Position numbers and translations under genes: made by a program
NCBI RefSeq assembly: GCF_023734095.1
Contig: NZ_AP024620.1
Coordinates: 1,484,501-1,548,500, forward strand
DNA from: Moorella sp. Hama-1
GTDB lineage: Bacteria; Bacillota; DSM-521; Neomoorellales; Neomoorellaceae
Length of the DNA: 64,000 nt
Direction of reading: 5' to 3'
Shown here: piece after piece, positions 51,792-59,355 of the stretch
Position numbering within the stretch: the stretch's first letter is position 1
Layout: each line of letters opens with the position of its first letter
Notes under the pieces: model-generated
Told to the model about the DNA's origin: nothing
The model's database searches: none
Seen by the model: the letters and a program-made list of their open reading frames with translations, nothing else

Positions 51792-53327
51792 TCAATCTTC
51801 CAGCCATCTAGCATGAAGGTTTATGTCTTTATTCAGGTTTTTATATACCTCCATAAAGGTTTGGTAAAATCGGTGATAATTTTTTGCCGCTCCGGCTTGC
51901 GGTTTAAAAACTTCCCCCTGCGGTAGAATCTGGTGCACAATTTCTAAATCCCCAATCTCCCCCACCGCCTTCATCCCCAGCACCGCTGCGCCCAGGCAGG
52001 CACCTTCGATACCGGAGGCGGCGCTGACTTCCTGCCCAAAAATATCGGCTAAAATCTGGAGCCATAAGGGTGAACGGGTGAAGCCGCCGGTGACACGGAT
52101 CTCTTTAAAGGGCCCGCTCAAGTCCTGCAGGGCCAGGGCGACACTGTAAAGGCTGAAACAAACTCCTTCCATGGTAGCCCGGGCCAGGTGTTCCCGGCCA
52201 TGGTGCAGGTCCAGCCCGAAGATAATGCCCCGGGCGTTATCATTCCATCCCGGTGCCCTTTCCCCGGTAAGAAAAGGGAGAAAGATAAGGCCGTCGCTAC
52301 CCGGCGGTACTTTGGCGGCATAAGCGTTGATTAAGTCATAGACATCCTCGCCCCTTTCCCGGGCTGCTTTGGCTTCAGCTTGAAAAAACTTGTCCCGTAG
52401 CCAGCGATAGGCCAGGCCGCCGTTATTGATGGGTCCGCCGATGATCCAGTCCTTCTCCGTCAGGGCATAACAGAAGGTACGCATTTGCGGATCCGTCCGC
52501 GGTTGCTCAACATGAACCCTCACGGCACCGCTGGTGCCAATGGAGATGGCCGCTAGCCCCGGTTCAATGGCGCCGACGCCCAGGTTGGCCAGGGTGCCGT
52601 CGCTGGCACCGATAATAAAGGGTGTTTCGGGTTCTAGACCCATGGCAGCCGCATCTTCAGCCTTAAGGCCTTGGAGGATGTAGGTCGTAGGTACGGGTTG
52701 GGAAAGCTGTTCCGAACTAATTCCTGCCAGCCTCAGGGCCTCTGGCTCCCAGTTGAGGTTATATAAATTGAAAAGGCCGGTAGCCGAGGCTAAGGAGTAA
52801 TCGATAACATAGCTCCCGAAAAGCCGGAAAAAGATGTATTCTTTAATAGATATAAACCGGCTGCTTTTCTGGAAAATTTCGGGCATATTTTGTCGCAACC
52901 AGATTACCTTGCACAGGGGAACCATGGCGTGATGGGGAACACCGCAACGCTGGTAGAGTTCTTTACCCATTGGATCACGGCGTAAGCGCTGGGCAATGGC
53001 GGCACTGCGGTTATCCGTCCAGATCAGGCAGCGGCTCAGAGGATGCCCCCCGGCATCTACGGGCATCATGCCATGCATGGCCGCACTGAAGGCCACCCCG
53101 GCTATTTCCTTGGGTCCGGCCCCTGCCCTTTTGACGGCGGCCCCGATTACCTCCCGGGTATCCTGGAAAATTCTTTCGGCATCCTGTTCCGCCCAGCCGG
53201 GCTGAGGTTGGTCAAATCCGCTTTCTTTGGCGGCCTGTCCCTGTACCCGCCCCCGAGCATCGAAGACTACCGCTTTGGTGGTGGTTGTTCCCAGATCGAC
53301 ACCGATAAACAGCCTGGTTGCTTCCAT
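51792..53327 (-). CDS. gntK: Gluconokinase (FGGY family)
   Basis: A 511-residue FGGY carbohydrate kinase starting at an ATG after AGAGGAGAG. The phosphate motif is FIGVDLGTTTTKAVVFD, then GVAFSAAMHGMMPVDAGGHPLSRCLIWTDNRS, VSIKEYIFFRLFG-like SIKEYIFFRL, SLASATGLFNL, IGASDGTLANLGVGAI, INNGGLAYRWLRD and the FGGY-type C-terminal signature. These blocks are the ones shared by Firmicute gluconokinases (GntK), which separates it from xylulokinase and glycerol kinase. It phosphorylates gluconate to 6-phosphogluconate. A candidate RpiR operator lies 64 bp upstream of the start. Confidence 0.85.
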   Translation of the reverse strand: MEATRLFIGVDLGTTTTKAVVFDARGRVQGQAAKESGFDQPQPGWAEQDAERIFQDTREVIGAAVKRAGAGPKEIAGVAFSAAMHGMMPVDAGGHPLSRCLIWTDNRSAAIAQRLRRDPMGKELYQRCGVPHHAMVPLCKVIWLRQNMPEIFQKSSRFISIKEYIFFRLFGSYVIDYSLASATGLFNLYNLNWEPEALRLAGISSEQLSQPVPTTYILQGLKAEDAAAMGLEPETPFIIGASDGTLANLGVGAIEPGLAAISIGTSGAVRVHVEQPRTDPQMRTFCYALTEKDWIIGGPINNGGLAYRWLRDKFFQAEAKAARERGEDVYDLINAYAAKVPPGSDGLIFLPFLTGERAPGWNDNARGIIFGLDLHHGREHLARATMEGVCFSLYSVALALQDLSGPFKEIRVTGGFTRSPLWLQILADIFGQEVSAASGIEGACLGAAVLGMKAVGEIGDLEIVHQILPQGEVFKPQAGAAKNYHRFYQTFMEVYKNLNKDINLHARWLED

Positions 53328-53583
53328 GTTGCTCTCCTCTTAACTTTCAGGTAATGTATTCTACATATTTTCTCGAATTCCTGCTTGTTAGAAAAAAATT
53401 TTCTCGGCAATAAACTAAAAGTTTATTGGTAGTAGCCGGTTTACTAAAAATACGCCGAAAGCCGTGGGGAGGCTCAGCTTAAGCTTGGCTAGGTCCCGCG
53501 GTCGCGGGCTTTAAGCAGGATTAAAAGTCTATTGGTAATGCCCCATTGGTACTTAAGTCCGGTTAGTAATCTCCCCGCGTTGA
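53328..53583. other. 256-bp region between gntK and the RpiR gene
   Basis: This region holds the leader and promoter of the gnt operon. It contains the 15-bp RpiR-type site at 53391-53405 and imperfect GC-rich repeats further right (for example GTCCCGCGGTCGCGGGC near 53491). The start of the minus-strand operon transcript must lie near its left part. Confidence 0.45.
53391..53405. promoter_or_regulatory. Candidate RpiR operator upstream of gntK
   Basis: GAAAAAAATTTTCTC contains the palindrome GAAAA-3-TTTTC. The same 15 bases occur in inverse orientation upstream of the regulator at 54471-54485. AT-rich palindromes of this kind bind RpiR-family regulators. Confidence 0.6.
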
Positions 53584-54456
53584 TTAAAAACGCTTATTAG
53601 CAATGGCCCGGCGTATTTGTTGCAGGCTTGTCAGGGCTTCTTCCTGCCGCCGCAGGGATACGCCGACGACCAGGGCGTCGATAATAGCCAGCTGGCTGAT
53701 ACGCGAGGACATGGCCTCCGAACGGAAACGAGTTTCCCGGGCCGAAGTAAATAGGCATATGTCGGCAACAGTAGTCAGAGGGGATTTCATAAAATTGGTG
53801 ATACCGATAGTTTTAGCACCACTCTTCCGGGCAATCTTTAAAGCTTCATAAACATCCTTGTTGGCACCGGTATGGCTGATGCCTACAGCGACATCCTGAG
53901 GTTCTAGTAAGGCGGCGGCCATGACCTGCAGGTGGGCGTCGTTGTAGGCCTGGCACCAGATGCCGGTACGCATGAATTTATGGTAGGCGTCCAGGGCGAC
54001 GGCACCGGAACCGCCGGAGCCGTAAAATTCCACCCGCCGGGCCGTTGCCAGCTGTTCCACTGCCTGTTCCAGGGCGTCCTTTTCCTGGATTTTCAAGGTT
54101 TCCTGGAGGCATTGGACGTTAGACTGGAAGACCTTTTGGGCAATGGTCAACATATCATCGTCTGGTTGGACGTCTTCGTGGATATTCTGGACGGGATCGA
54201 CCAGGTCGCTGGCCAGAGCGATTTTAAAGGCTTGAAATCCCCGGTAACCCAGGCGCTTGCACAGGCGAAAGATCGTCGCTTCGGCTGTTTGCGCCAGTTC
54301 GGCCAGTTCGGTGATGGAGAGATGGATTATTTCCCCGGGGTTCTCCAGAATATAACCGGCGGCTCGTTGTTCGGCGGCGGTCAGGCTGGGGTAGATGCTC
54401 CTTAAACGTAAAAGGCCCCCCTGGCCGGGGATATCATTATTATTGGCGGCCATCAT
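53584..54456 (-). CDS. RpiR/MurR-family transcriptional regulator
   Basis: About 290 residues; AAAGGGG is spaced for the ATG at 54456 (MMAANNNDIPGQGG). The N-terminal HTH_6 domain reads PSLTAAEQRAAGYILENPGEIIHLSITELAELAQTAEATIFRLCKRLGYRGFQAFK. The C-terminal SIS domain has RRVEFYGSGGSGAVALDAYHKFMRTG and VGISHTGANKDVYEALK, which bind phosphosugars. It is a likely sensor of 6-phosphogluconate or a related phosphosugar acid and regulator of the adjacent gntK operon. Confidence 0.9.
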   Translation of the reverse strand: MMAANNNDIPGQGGLLRLRSIYPSLTAAEQRAAGYILENPGEIIHLSITELAELAQTAEATIFRLCKRLGYRGFQAFKIALASDLVDPVQNIHEDVQPDDDMLTIAQKVFQSNVQCLQETLKIQEKDALEQAVEQLATARRVEFYGSGGSGAVALDAYHKFMRTGIWCQAYNDAHLQVMAAALLEPQDVAVGISHTGANKDVYEALKIARKSGAKTIGITNFMKSPLTTVADICLFTSARETRFRSEAMSSRISQLAIIDALVVGVSLRRQEEALTSLQQIRRAIANKRF

Positions 54457-54470
54457 CGAACCCCTTTCTG

Positions 54471-54485
54471 GAGAAAATTTTTTTC
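54471..54485. promoter_or_regulatory. Candidate RpiR operator upstream of the regulator
   Basis: GAGAAAATTTTTTTC, the exact inverse of the 15 bases at 53391-53405. It sits 15 bp before the regulator start, so it would act in autoregulation. Confidence 0.6.
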
Positions 54486-54529
54486 GTGGGAATAGCATAA
54501 CATAATATTTTATTTTTGGGAAGGAAAAA

Positions 54530-54554
54530 TTTAAGCCCCGGATGAACCGGGGCT
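54530..54554 (-). terminator. Intrinsic terminator of the HepT-like gene
   Basis: AGCCCCGG and CCGGGGCT form an 8-bp stem with an ATGAA loop. On the minus strand TTAAATTTTTCC follows. Confidence 0.75.
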
Positions 54555-54584
54555 GACGGCAGGCTGGTGGCCAGAATGATGATG

Positions 54585-55094
54585 CTATTTACCGGCTATA
54601 ACTTCACGCATACGCCCCAGGAATAATTGTAAATCCTGACGGAAGGCTGCTAGCGTTTCCGGTGATTTCTGGACCAGCCTTGCCAGGCGGTCGGCTGCCA
54701 GGTTAAAACCATAAACATTACGGAAAACATGGCGGAAACCTCGATACTCGTCCAGAAGAATCGCTGTTTCTTTCCGGATTACATGAGGGCGTAATTCCGG
54801 CAAGTCAAGGGTCATCTGCACCAACAGCTGGCGGTGCCATTCGGGATCGTTCGGCAGGCTCTGATCTATTTCCCGGGCAATGGTTTTAAAGATGTTCTCT
54901 ACGGCTACATAGAAGTCGTGAAGTACGGAACCTGTCGCTCGTAAGAAAAAGGAATCGCCGTTAGGGAAAGGTACAGCCGTGTTTTTATTTTTGGCGATTA
55001 ATCCCTTTGATGCAAGTTCGGCCTCCAGACAGGCCATATTCTCCAGTTCCTGGCGGATACGACCCTCCAGTATTAGAAATTGTTCCTGGGTCAT
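54585..55094 (-). CDS. HepT-like HEPN protein (partner of a minimal nucleotidyltransferase)
   Basis: A 169-residue, all-helical protein whose start overlaps the nucleotidyltransferase stop by 4 bp (ATGA). The central GSVLHDFYVAVENIFKTIA and EYRGFRHVFRNVYGF segments fit the HepT-like HEPN group that pairs with MntA-type nucleotidyltransferases. The classical RX4-6H RNase motif is not clean, but RGFRH and RN are close. In known MntA-HepT pairs HepT is an RNase toxin that MntA inactivates by AMPylation. That function here is inferred. Confidence 0.78.
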   Translation of the reverse strand: MTQEQFLILEGRIRQELENMACLEAELASKGLIAKNKNTAVPFPNGDSFFLRATGSVLHDFYVAVENIFKTIAREIDQSLPNDPEWHRQLLVQMTLDLPELRPHVIRKETAILLDEYRGFRHVFRNVYGFNLAADRLARLVQKSPETLAAFRQDLQLFLGRMREVIAGK

Positions 55095-55450
55095 AGCTCT
55101 ATCCCCTTCCGGTGGACTTCAGCCAGCAGTCCGGGCATGGCGTCTTCAGCGAGTACTATACTGGGCGGGAAGGGTGCGGTGATGGCCTCCACCTCGGACC
55201 ACATACGCCAGTATAAATCTTTGGCAGTAAAACCTTCTACGAGCAAATCAATATCCGAATGAGGGGTGAAATATTCGCTCCAGGCCAGGGAACCGTATAG
55301 GTAGACCCGTTTAACCCGGTATTTATCTTGCAAAAGACGGGCAGCCAGGCGAGCTTTTGCAAGTGCATCCCGGCGGCGGCCGAGTTGTGCCTCTTTTTCT
55401 TTTGCCGCCCTTTTCTGCCAGATCTGGCGCAGGGTGCTCAGGTCTTCCAT
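55091..55450 (-). CDS. MntA-like minimal nucleotidyltransferase
   Basis: A 119-residue protein of the nucleotidyltransferase fold. The active site is YLYGSLAWSEYFTPHSDIDLLV, with the GS motif and the DxD pair. N-terminal helices carry basic repeats (KRAAKEKEAQLGRRRDALAKARLAARLL). Such proteins act as antitoxins that AMPylate their HepT partner. It is the first gene of the pair and is translationally coupled to it. Confidence 0.85.
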   Translation of the reverse strand: MEDLSTLRQIWQKRAAKEKEAQLGRRRDALAKARLAARLLQDKYRVKRVYLYGSLAWSEYFTPHSDIDLLVEGFTAKDLYWRMWSEVEAITAPFPPSIVLAEDAMPGLLAEVHRKGIEL

Positions 55451-55567
55451 ATCATGGTTCCATCCTTATTAAGCGTGTTTTCGTATTCTCTCTGCTTGTT
55501 TACGGAGAAGCCACTCATGGCTGCACACCGCCGCCAGCGAATCATGAAAATGCGGGTAGAGGAAGGG

Positions 55568-55863
55568 GCTGGCGGCTACAGGCGGAAGGCGACTTGGTTC
55601 GAGACGTAAGCAAACTCAGCGAAGCCGCACCGAGGCGGCGGTGAAGGGATGGGGATCGTAACGTAAATTGAGGAACGAAGAGTTCCGCTCCCCGCTGCGC
55701 TTATTCAAAGGGATACAGCCGAGCCACCCCCGCCGCCGCGGAAGGCTGAGCGCCAAGTTTGCTCGCTTAAGCACCTGAAGCCCGGAGCCTGTACCGCCAG
55801 CTGCTGCAGCGGTTACTGTAAGTTGCCACATTTTTGGCAGAACCTTATTTTCGGAGGAGCCCC
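55568..55863 (+). repeat. ~300-bp dispersed repeat, copy B, with inverted-repeat ends
   Basis: It starts GCTGGCGGCTACAGGC (55568-55583) and the inverse GCCTGTACCGCCAGC is at 55787-55801. It then shares a TTTTTGGCAGAACC and TTTTCGGAGGAGCCC tail with copy A. By eye the two copies are nearly identical over long central stretches, with differences concentrated near the right inverted repeat. Confidence 0.85.
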
Positions 55864-55879
55864 TCATGGGGGCAAACTC

Positions 55880-55985
55880 CACCAGCGAACGGGAGAAATG
55901 AGAGGCAAGGCTTTAATCTGAAACTGGCGCAGCCAGTTTCGACAATCCTCCCACCTCTCACCTCCCACATCTCATATCTCATTTC
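55880..55985 (-). repeat. ~105-bp hairpin repeat, copy 1
   Basis: A perfect stem GAAACTGGC/GCCAGTTTC with a GCA loop (55920-55940) is flanked by GAGAGGTGGGAGG-type purine-rich sequence on the minus strand. The other copy is at 63671-63778 in the opposite orientation. Confidence 0.75.
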
Positions 55986-56106
55986 GGAGGAGAAACAAGT
56001 TCACTCACCCTCATATTAAATTTTAGCTGTCACGCTATAAGGAGTCAACAGGTAGCTACCAGAAAGATAAACAAACAGGACGCCTGCTTAAGACGTCCTG
56101 AAAAAC

Positions 56107-56184
56107 TGGTCGGAGCGACTGGACTTGAACCAGCGGCCTCTACCACCCCAAGGTAGCGCTCTAGCCAAACTGAGCTACGCCCCG
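56107..56184 (-). tRNA. tRNA-Pro(GGG)
   Basis: Minus strand. The acceptor stem CGGGGCG pairs with CGCTCCG, followed by A and an encoded CCA. The D-arm is GCTC/GAGC, the anticodon stem CTACC/GGTAG encloses TTGGGGT, and the T-arm contains GCTGG-TTCAAGT-CCAGT. The anticodon is GGG, reading proline CCC/CCU codons. Confidence 0.95.
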
Positions 56185-56565
56185 TTGTTCTTCTATGCTT
56201 TGCTTTTTGCAAAGAAAAGTATAGCACCTGACAACAGGTCTTGTCAAGTAAAAGAAACTTGTGGTAACAGTAACTAATTACGATAGTTATTGAGCGCTAA
56301 TCCTGGTTATCTTATAGTATACACAGGTGCATGAAGGAATCTGTCTCACCGAGATATAATAGCAGCTATTCCTCATCTTGATTTCCTAACTTTGGCAGGG
56401 TAAAATAGTGTCGAAAGGCAGCCATCCGACCTAGGAAGGTGCCTGGTACCAGGTGCAAGAGTCCAGGGAGTTCAGCTTAACCCGTTAACCCGGCAGAGCC
56501 GGAACATACTGGGCTGCTTTAGTTCCTTGCCACTTAGTGAAAAATTAAACCGAGGAGTGAGTTTA
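56185..56565. other. 381-bp leader/promoter region of fprA
   Basis: Apart from the promoter at 56290-56318 it contains a 12-bp palindrome CCTGGTACCAGG (56443-56454) and short direct repeats TTAACCCGTTAACCCG near 56476. No ORF is convincing. The transcribed leader is about 240 nt. Confidence 0.55.
56290..56318 (+). promoter_or_regulatory. Sigma-A promoter of fprA-hrb
   Basis: TTGAGC (56290-56295), 17 bp and TATAGT (56313-56318) form a good vegetative promoter, about 250 bp before the fprA start. It implies a long 5' untranslated leader. Confidence 0.7.
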
Positions 56566-57777
56566 ATGGCCACCAATTTTAACCAGCCAGTGAGTATTTC
56601 CGACGGGGTTTACTGGGTGGGGGCCATCGACTGGAACATTCGCTACTTCCACGGGCCGGCCTTTTCCACCCACCGGGGCACTACATACAACGCCTATTTT
56701 ATCGTTGATGAAAAGACGGCCCTGGTGGATACCGTCTACGAACCATTTAAAGAGGAATTGATCGCCAGGTTAAAGCAGATCCAGGATCCGGTGCAGATCG
56801 ATTACCTGGTTATTAATCATACGGAGAGCGACCACGCCGGCGCCTTTCCGGCCATTATGGAACTCTGCCCTGGTGCGCACGTCCTTTGTACCCAGCGAGC
56901 CTTTGAAAGTCTAAAGGCGCATTACCCCAACCTGGACTTCAATTATACCATTGTCAAAACCGGCACCAGCGTCAGCTTGGGTAAGCGCTCCCTGAATTTC
57001 ATCGAGGCGCCCATGCTCCACTGGCCGGACAGCATGTTTACTTATATCCCCGAAGAGGCCCTGCTCCTGCCCAACGATGCCTTCGGCCAGCATATCGCCA
57101 CTACTACCCGCTTCGATGATGAAGTTGACGTCGACTTAATCATGGACGAGGCGGCCAAGTATTACGCCAATATCCTCATGCCCTTCAACAATTTGATCAG
57201 CAAAAAACTGGAAGAGATCCAGAAAATGAACCTGGCCATCAAAACCATCGCCCCCAGCCACGGTATTATCTGGCGTAAGGATCCCGGCCGGATCGTTGAA
57301 GCATATGCCCGTTGGGCGGAAGGTAAGGGCATAGCGAAGGCTATCATTGCCTATGATACCATGTGGCTGGCTACGGAAAAGATGGCCCACGCCCTCATGG
57401 ACGGACTGGTGGCCGGCGGTTGCGAGGTCAAGCTCTTCAAGCTCTCTGTTTCCGACCGTAACGACGTGATCAAAGAGATCCTCGACGCCCGGGCCGTCCT
57501 GGTAGGCTCGCCGACCATCAACAACGACATCCTGCCGGTAGTTTCCCCCTTGCTGGACGACCTGGTGGGCTTAAGGCCGAAGAATAAGATCGGCCTGGCC
57601 TTCGGCGCCTACGGCTGGGGCGGCGGCGCCCAGAAGGTCCTGGAGGAACGCTTGAAGGCAGCTAAAATCGAACTCTTGGCCGAGCCCGGCCCAACGGTGC
57701 AGTGGGTGCCCGGGGCTGAGGATCTGCAACGCTGCTATAAACTGGGCCAGGAAATGGCCCTGAGGATAAGGGGATAA
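56566..57777 (+). CDS. fprA: Flavodiiron protein (A-type flavoprotein)
   Basis: A 403-residue protein with an ATG after GAGGAGTGAG. Residues 30-245 form the MBL-like diiron domain with the ligand motif HTESDH (85-90). The C-terminal 150 residues are a flavodoxin domain ([37 protein letters not shown]). It reduces oxygen or nitric oxide to water or nitrous oxide and protects anaerobes. In acetogens it is encoded with hrb, which donates electrons, as here; both follow one promoter. Confidence 0.95.
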   Translation: MATNFNQPVSISDGVYWVGAIDWNIRYFHGPAFSTHRGTTYNAYFIVDEKTALVDTVYEPFKEELIARLKQIQDPVQIDYLVINHTESDHAGAFPAIMELCPGAHVLCTQRAFESLKAHYPNLDFNYTIVKTGTSVSLGKRSLNFIEAPMLHWPDSMFTYIPEEALLLPNDAFGQHIATTTRFDDEVDVDLIMDEAAKYYANILMPFNNLISKKLEEIQKMNLAIKTIAPSHGIIWRKDPGRIVEAYARWAEGKGIAKAIIAYDTMWLATEKMAHALMDGLVAGGCEVKLFKLSVSDRNDVIKEILDARAVLVGSPTINNDILPVVSPLLDDLVGLRPKNKIGLAFGAYGWGGGAQKVLEERLKAAKIELLAEPGPTVQWVPGAEDLQRCYKLGQEMALRIRG

Positions 57778-57794
57778 TAAAAGGAGGATTTATC

Positions 57795-58487
57795 ATGGAC
57801 ACGAAAGCCCTGCACACTATCTCCTACGGGCTGTATGTGATTACCGCCAAAATGGGCGGGCGGTTAAACGGCCAGATCGCCAACACAGTGTTCCAGATTA
57901 CTTCCGAACCACCGACCATTGCCGTCAGCCTCAACAAGCAGAATTTGACCCATGAATTCATCCAGGACGGAGGGAGCTTCGCCGTTTCGGTCTTGAGTAA
58001 GGAGGCTCCCCTCTCCCTGATCGGCCAGTTCGGCTTCAAATCCGGCCGCGAGATAGACAAGTTCGCCGGGGTGAACTATAAGCTGACGACGCCTGGCGGC
58101 CTGCCCTACCTCAGCGAGCATACCCTGGCTTACCTGGAGGCGCAGGTCAAACAAATAGTTGACGCCGGTACCCACAGCATCTTTATCGGTACCCTGACGG
58201 ACGCCGCCGTCCTCCTCCAGGGCGAACCCATGACCTACGCTTACTACCACCAGGTCAAGCGCGGTACGACGCCGAAGACGGCCCCCACCTTTACCGCCGT
58301 CCGGGCTGAAGCCCAACCGGCCCCTACTGTTCCTAAATACCAGTGCTCCATCTGCAACTATATCTACGACCCGGCCCAGGGCGACCCGGAACACGGCATT
58401 GCCCCGGGGACACCCTTTGCCGACTTGCCGGACGACTGGACCTGCCCCATCTGCGGCGCCGGCAAAGACGCCTTTGAGAAGATATGA
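57795..58487 (+). CDS. hrb: High-molecular-weight rubredoxin (flavin reductase-rubredoxin fusion)
   Basis: A 230-residue protein starting at an ATG after AAAGGAGG. Residues 1-155 are a FMN-binding flavin-reductase-like domain ([25 protein letters not shown]). Residues 178-230 are a rubredoxin domain with two CxxC pairs, [12 protein letters not shown] and [12 protein letters not shown]. It passes electrons from NADH to FprA for oxygen and NO reduction. The fprA-hrb pair is characteristic of Moorella. Confidence 0.94.
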   Translation: MDTKALHTISYGLYVITAKMGGRLNGQIANTVFQITSEPPTIAVSLNKQNLTHEFIQDGGSFAVSVLSKEAPLSLIGQFGFKSGREIDKFAGVNYKLTTPGGLPYLSEHTLAYLEAQVKQIVDAGTHSIFIGTLTDAAVLLQGEPMTYAYYHQVKRGTTPKTAPTFTAVRAEAQPAPTVPKYQCSICNYIYDPAQGDPEHGIAPGTPFADLPDDWTCPICGAGKDAFEKI

Positions 58488-58566
58488 GCGAAGTTTAGAC
58501 GCCGCAAGCCCTGCCCTGTATAGTGGCCGTTAGAGGGGCCTCAAAAACATCTTACGTGATCGACAG

Positions 58567-58597
58567 CAAAAGCCATCTGCGTGAAGCAGATGGCTTT
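58567..58597. terminator. Bidirectional intrinsic terminator
   Basis: AAAAGCCATCTGC and GCAGATGGCTTTT form a perfect 13-bp stem with a GTGAA loop. Both arms end in A/T runs, so it serves hrb and the convergent glutamate synthase operon. Confidence 0.85.
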
Positions 58598-58607
58598 TTG
58601 ACAAGTT

Positions 58608-59354
58608 TCAATAGGCATACATGGTCCCGTAGGGCCGCTTATTAGAGGGGATCAGCTTGGTAAAGGGCCGGGCCAGGATCTTTTCGGCTTCCAGATCAAA
58701 GTAGCGGGCGAAGTCGCCGATAATCTCCCGCAGGCGTTGCTGATCGGCGGCTGATGGCTTGACGGCCTTGACCTCTTTCCCCAGGTAAAAGGGGTCCACC
58801 TGGCCGCGGATGAAGATCTCACCGCCGTGCATACCGGTGGCCACGAAATTGCCGACCAGGGGTTCACCGGGCTGCAGGTCCAGACCAAGGAGGATCAAGG
58901 TGCCGCCGGCCATATACTCGCCAAAGAAATCCCCGGCTTTACCGCCGATGACAATCAGCGGGTTCTTCTCCCGGAAGGCCTTCATGTGGATGCCCACCCG
59001 GTAGCCGACGTTCCCACGGATAAAGATCCGGCCGCCCCGCATAGAGTAGCCGGTAATATCGGTGGCGTTGCCGTGGATAATAACCGTACCGTCATTCATG
59101 GTATTGCCTACGCCGTCCTGGGCGTTGCCGAAGACTTCGATCTCCAGACCGTCCATCAGGGCGGCCAGGTTGTTACCCGGCACGCCGAAGATCTCCAGGC
59201 GTCCCCGGCCCTTGACCCCCGCGCCGATATAGCGCTGGCCGTTAACGTCCTTTAAAACCAGTTCCTGCTGGCCGCTATCCAGGAGGGAGCGGATAGTAGC
59301 GTTCAGGTCCTGGTAGGACAGGCCCCTGGCATTCAAGATTTCCATAACCTGCAC
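58608..59354 (-). CDS. Glutamate synthase GXGXG (alpha-subunit C-terminal) subunit
   Basis: A 248-residue protein formed by the right-handed beta-helix of glutamate synthase. Gly/Ile-rich coils repeat as in IIHGNATDITGYSMRGGRIFIRGNVGYRVGIHMKAF and GDFFGEYMAGGTLILLG. It corresponds to the GltB3 chain of archaeal-type split enzymes. It is the last gene of the operon, 1 bp after the FAD subunit. Confidence 0.93.
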   Translation of the reverse strand: MQVMEILNARGLSYQDLNATIRSLLDSGQQELVLKDVNGQRYIGAGVKGRGRLEIFGVPGNNLAALMDGLEIEVFGNAQDGVGNTMNDGTVIIHGNATDITGYSMRGGRIFIRGNVGYRVGIHMKAFREKNPLIVIGGKAGDFFGEYMAGGTLILLGLDLQPGEPLVGNFVATGMHGGEIFIRGQVDPFYLGKEVKAVKPSAADQQRLREIIGDFARYFDLEAEKILARPFTKLIPSNKRPYGTMYAY

Positions 59355-59355
59355 C

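Larger units (their letters stand above)
55451..56106. other. 656-bp repeat-rich intergenic region
   Basis: It contains copy B of the ~300-bp repeat and a copy of the ~105-bp hairpin repeat, separated by about 17 bp, and ends at the 3' edge of the tRNA-Pro gene. No credible ORF is present; the frames that read through the repeats are shadows. Confidence 0.7.

Noticed and set aside
56045-56227. A 60-residue frame over the tRNA-Pro region
   Set aside because: It reads through the tRNA gene; the cloverleaf with encoded CCA explains the sequence.
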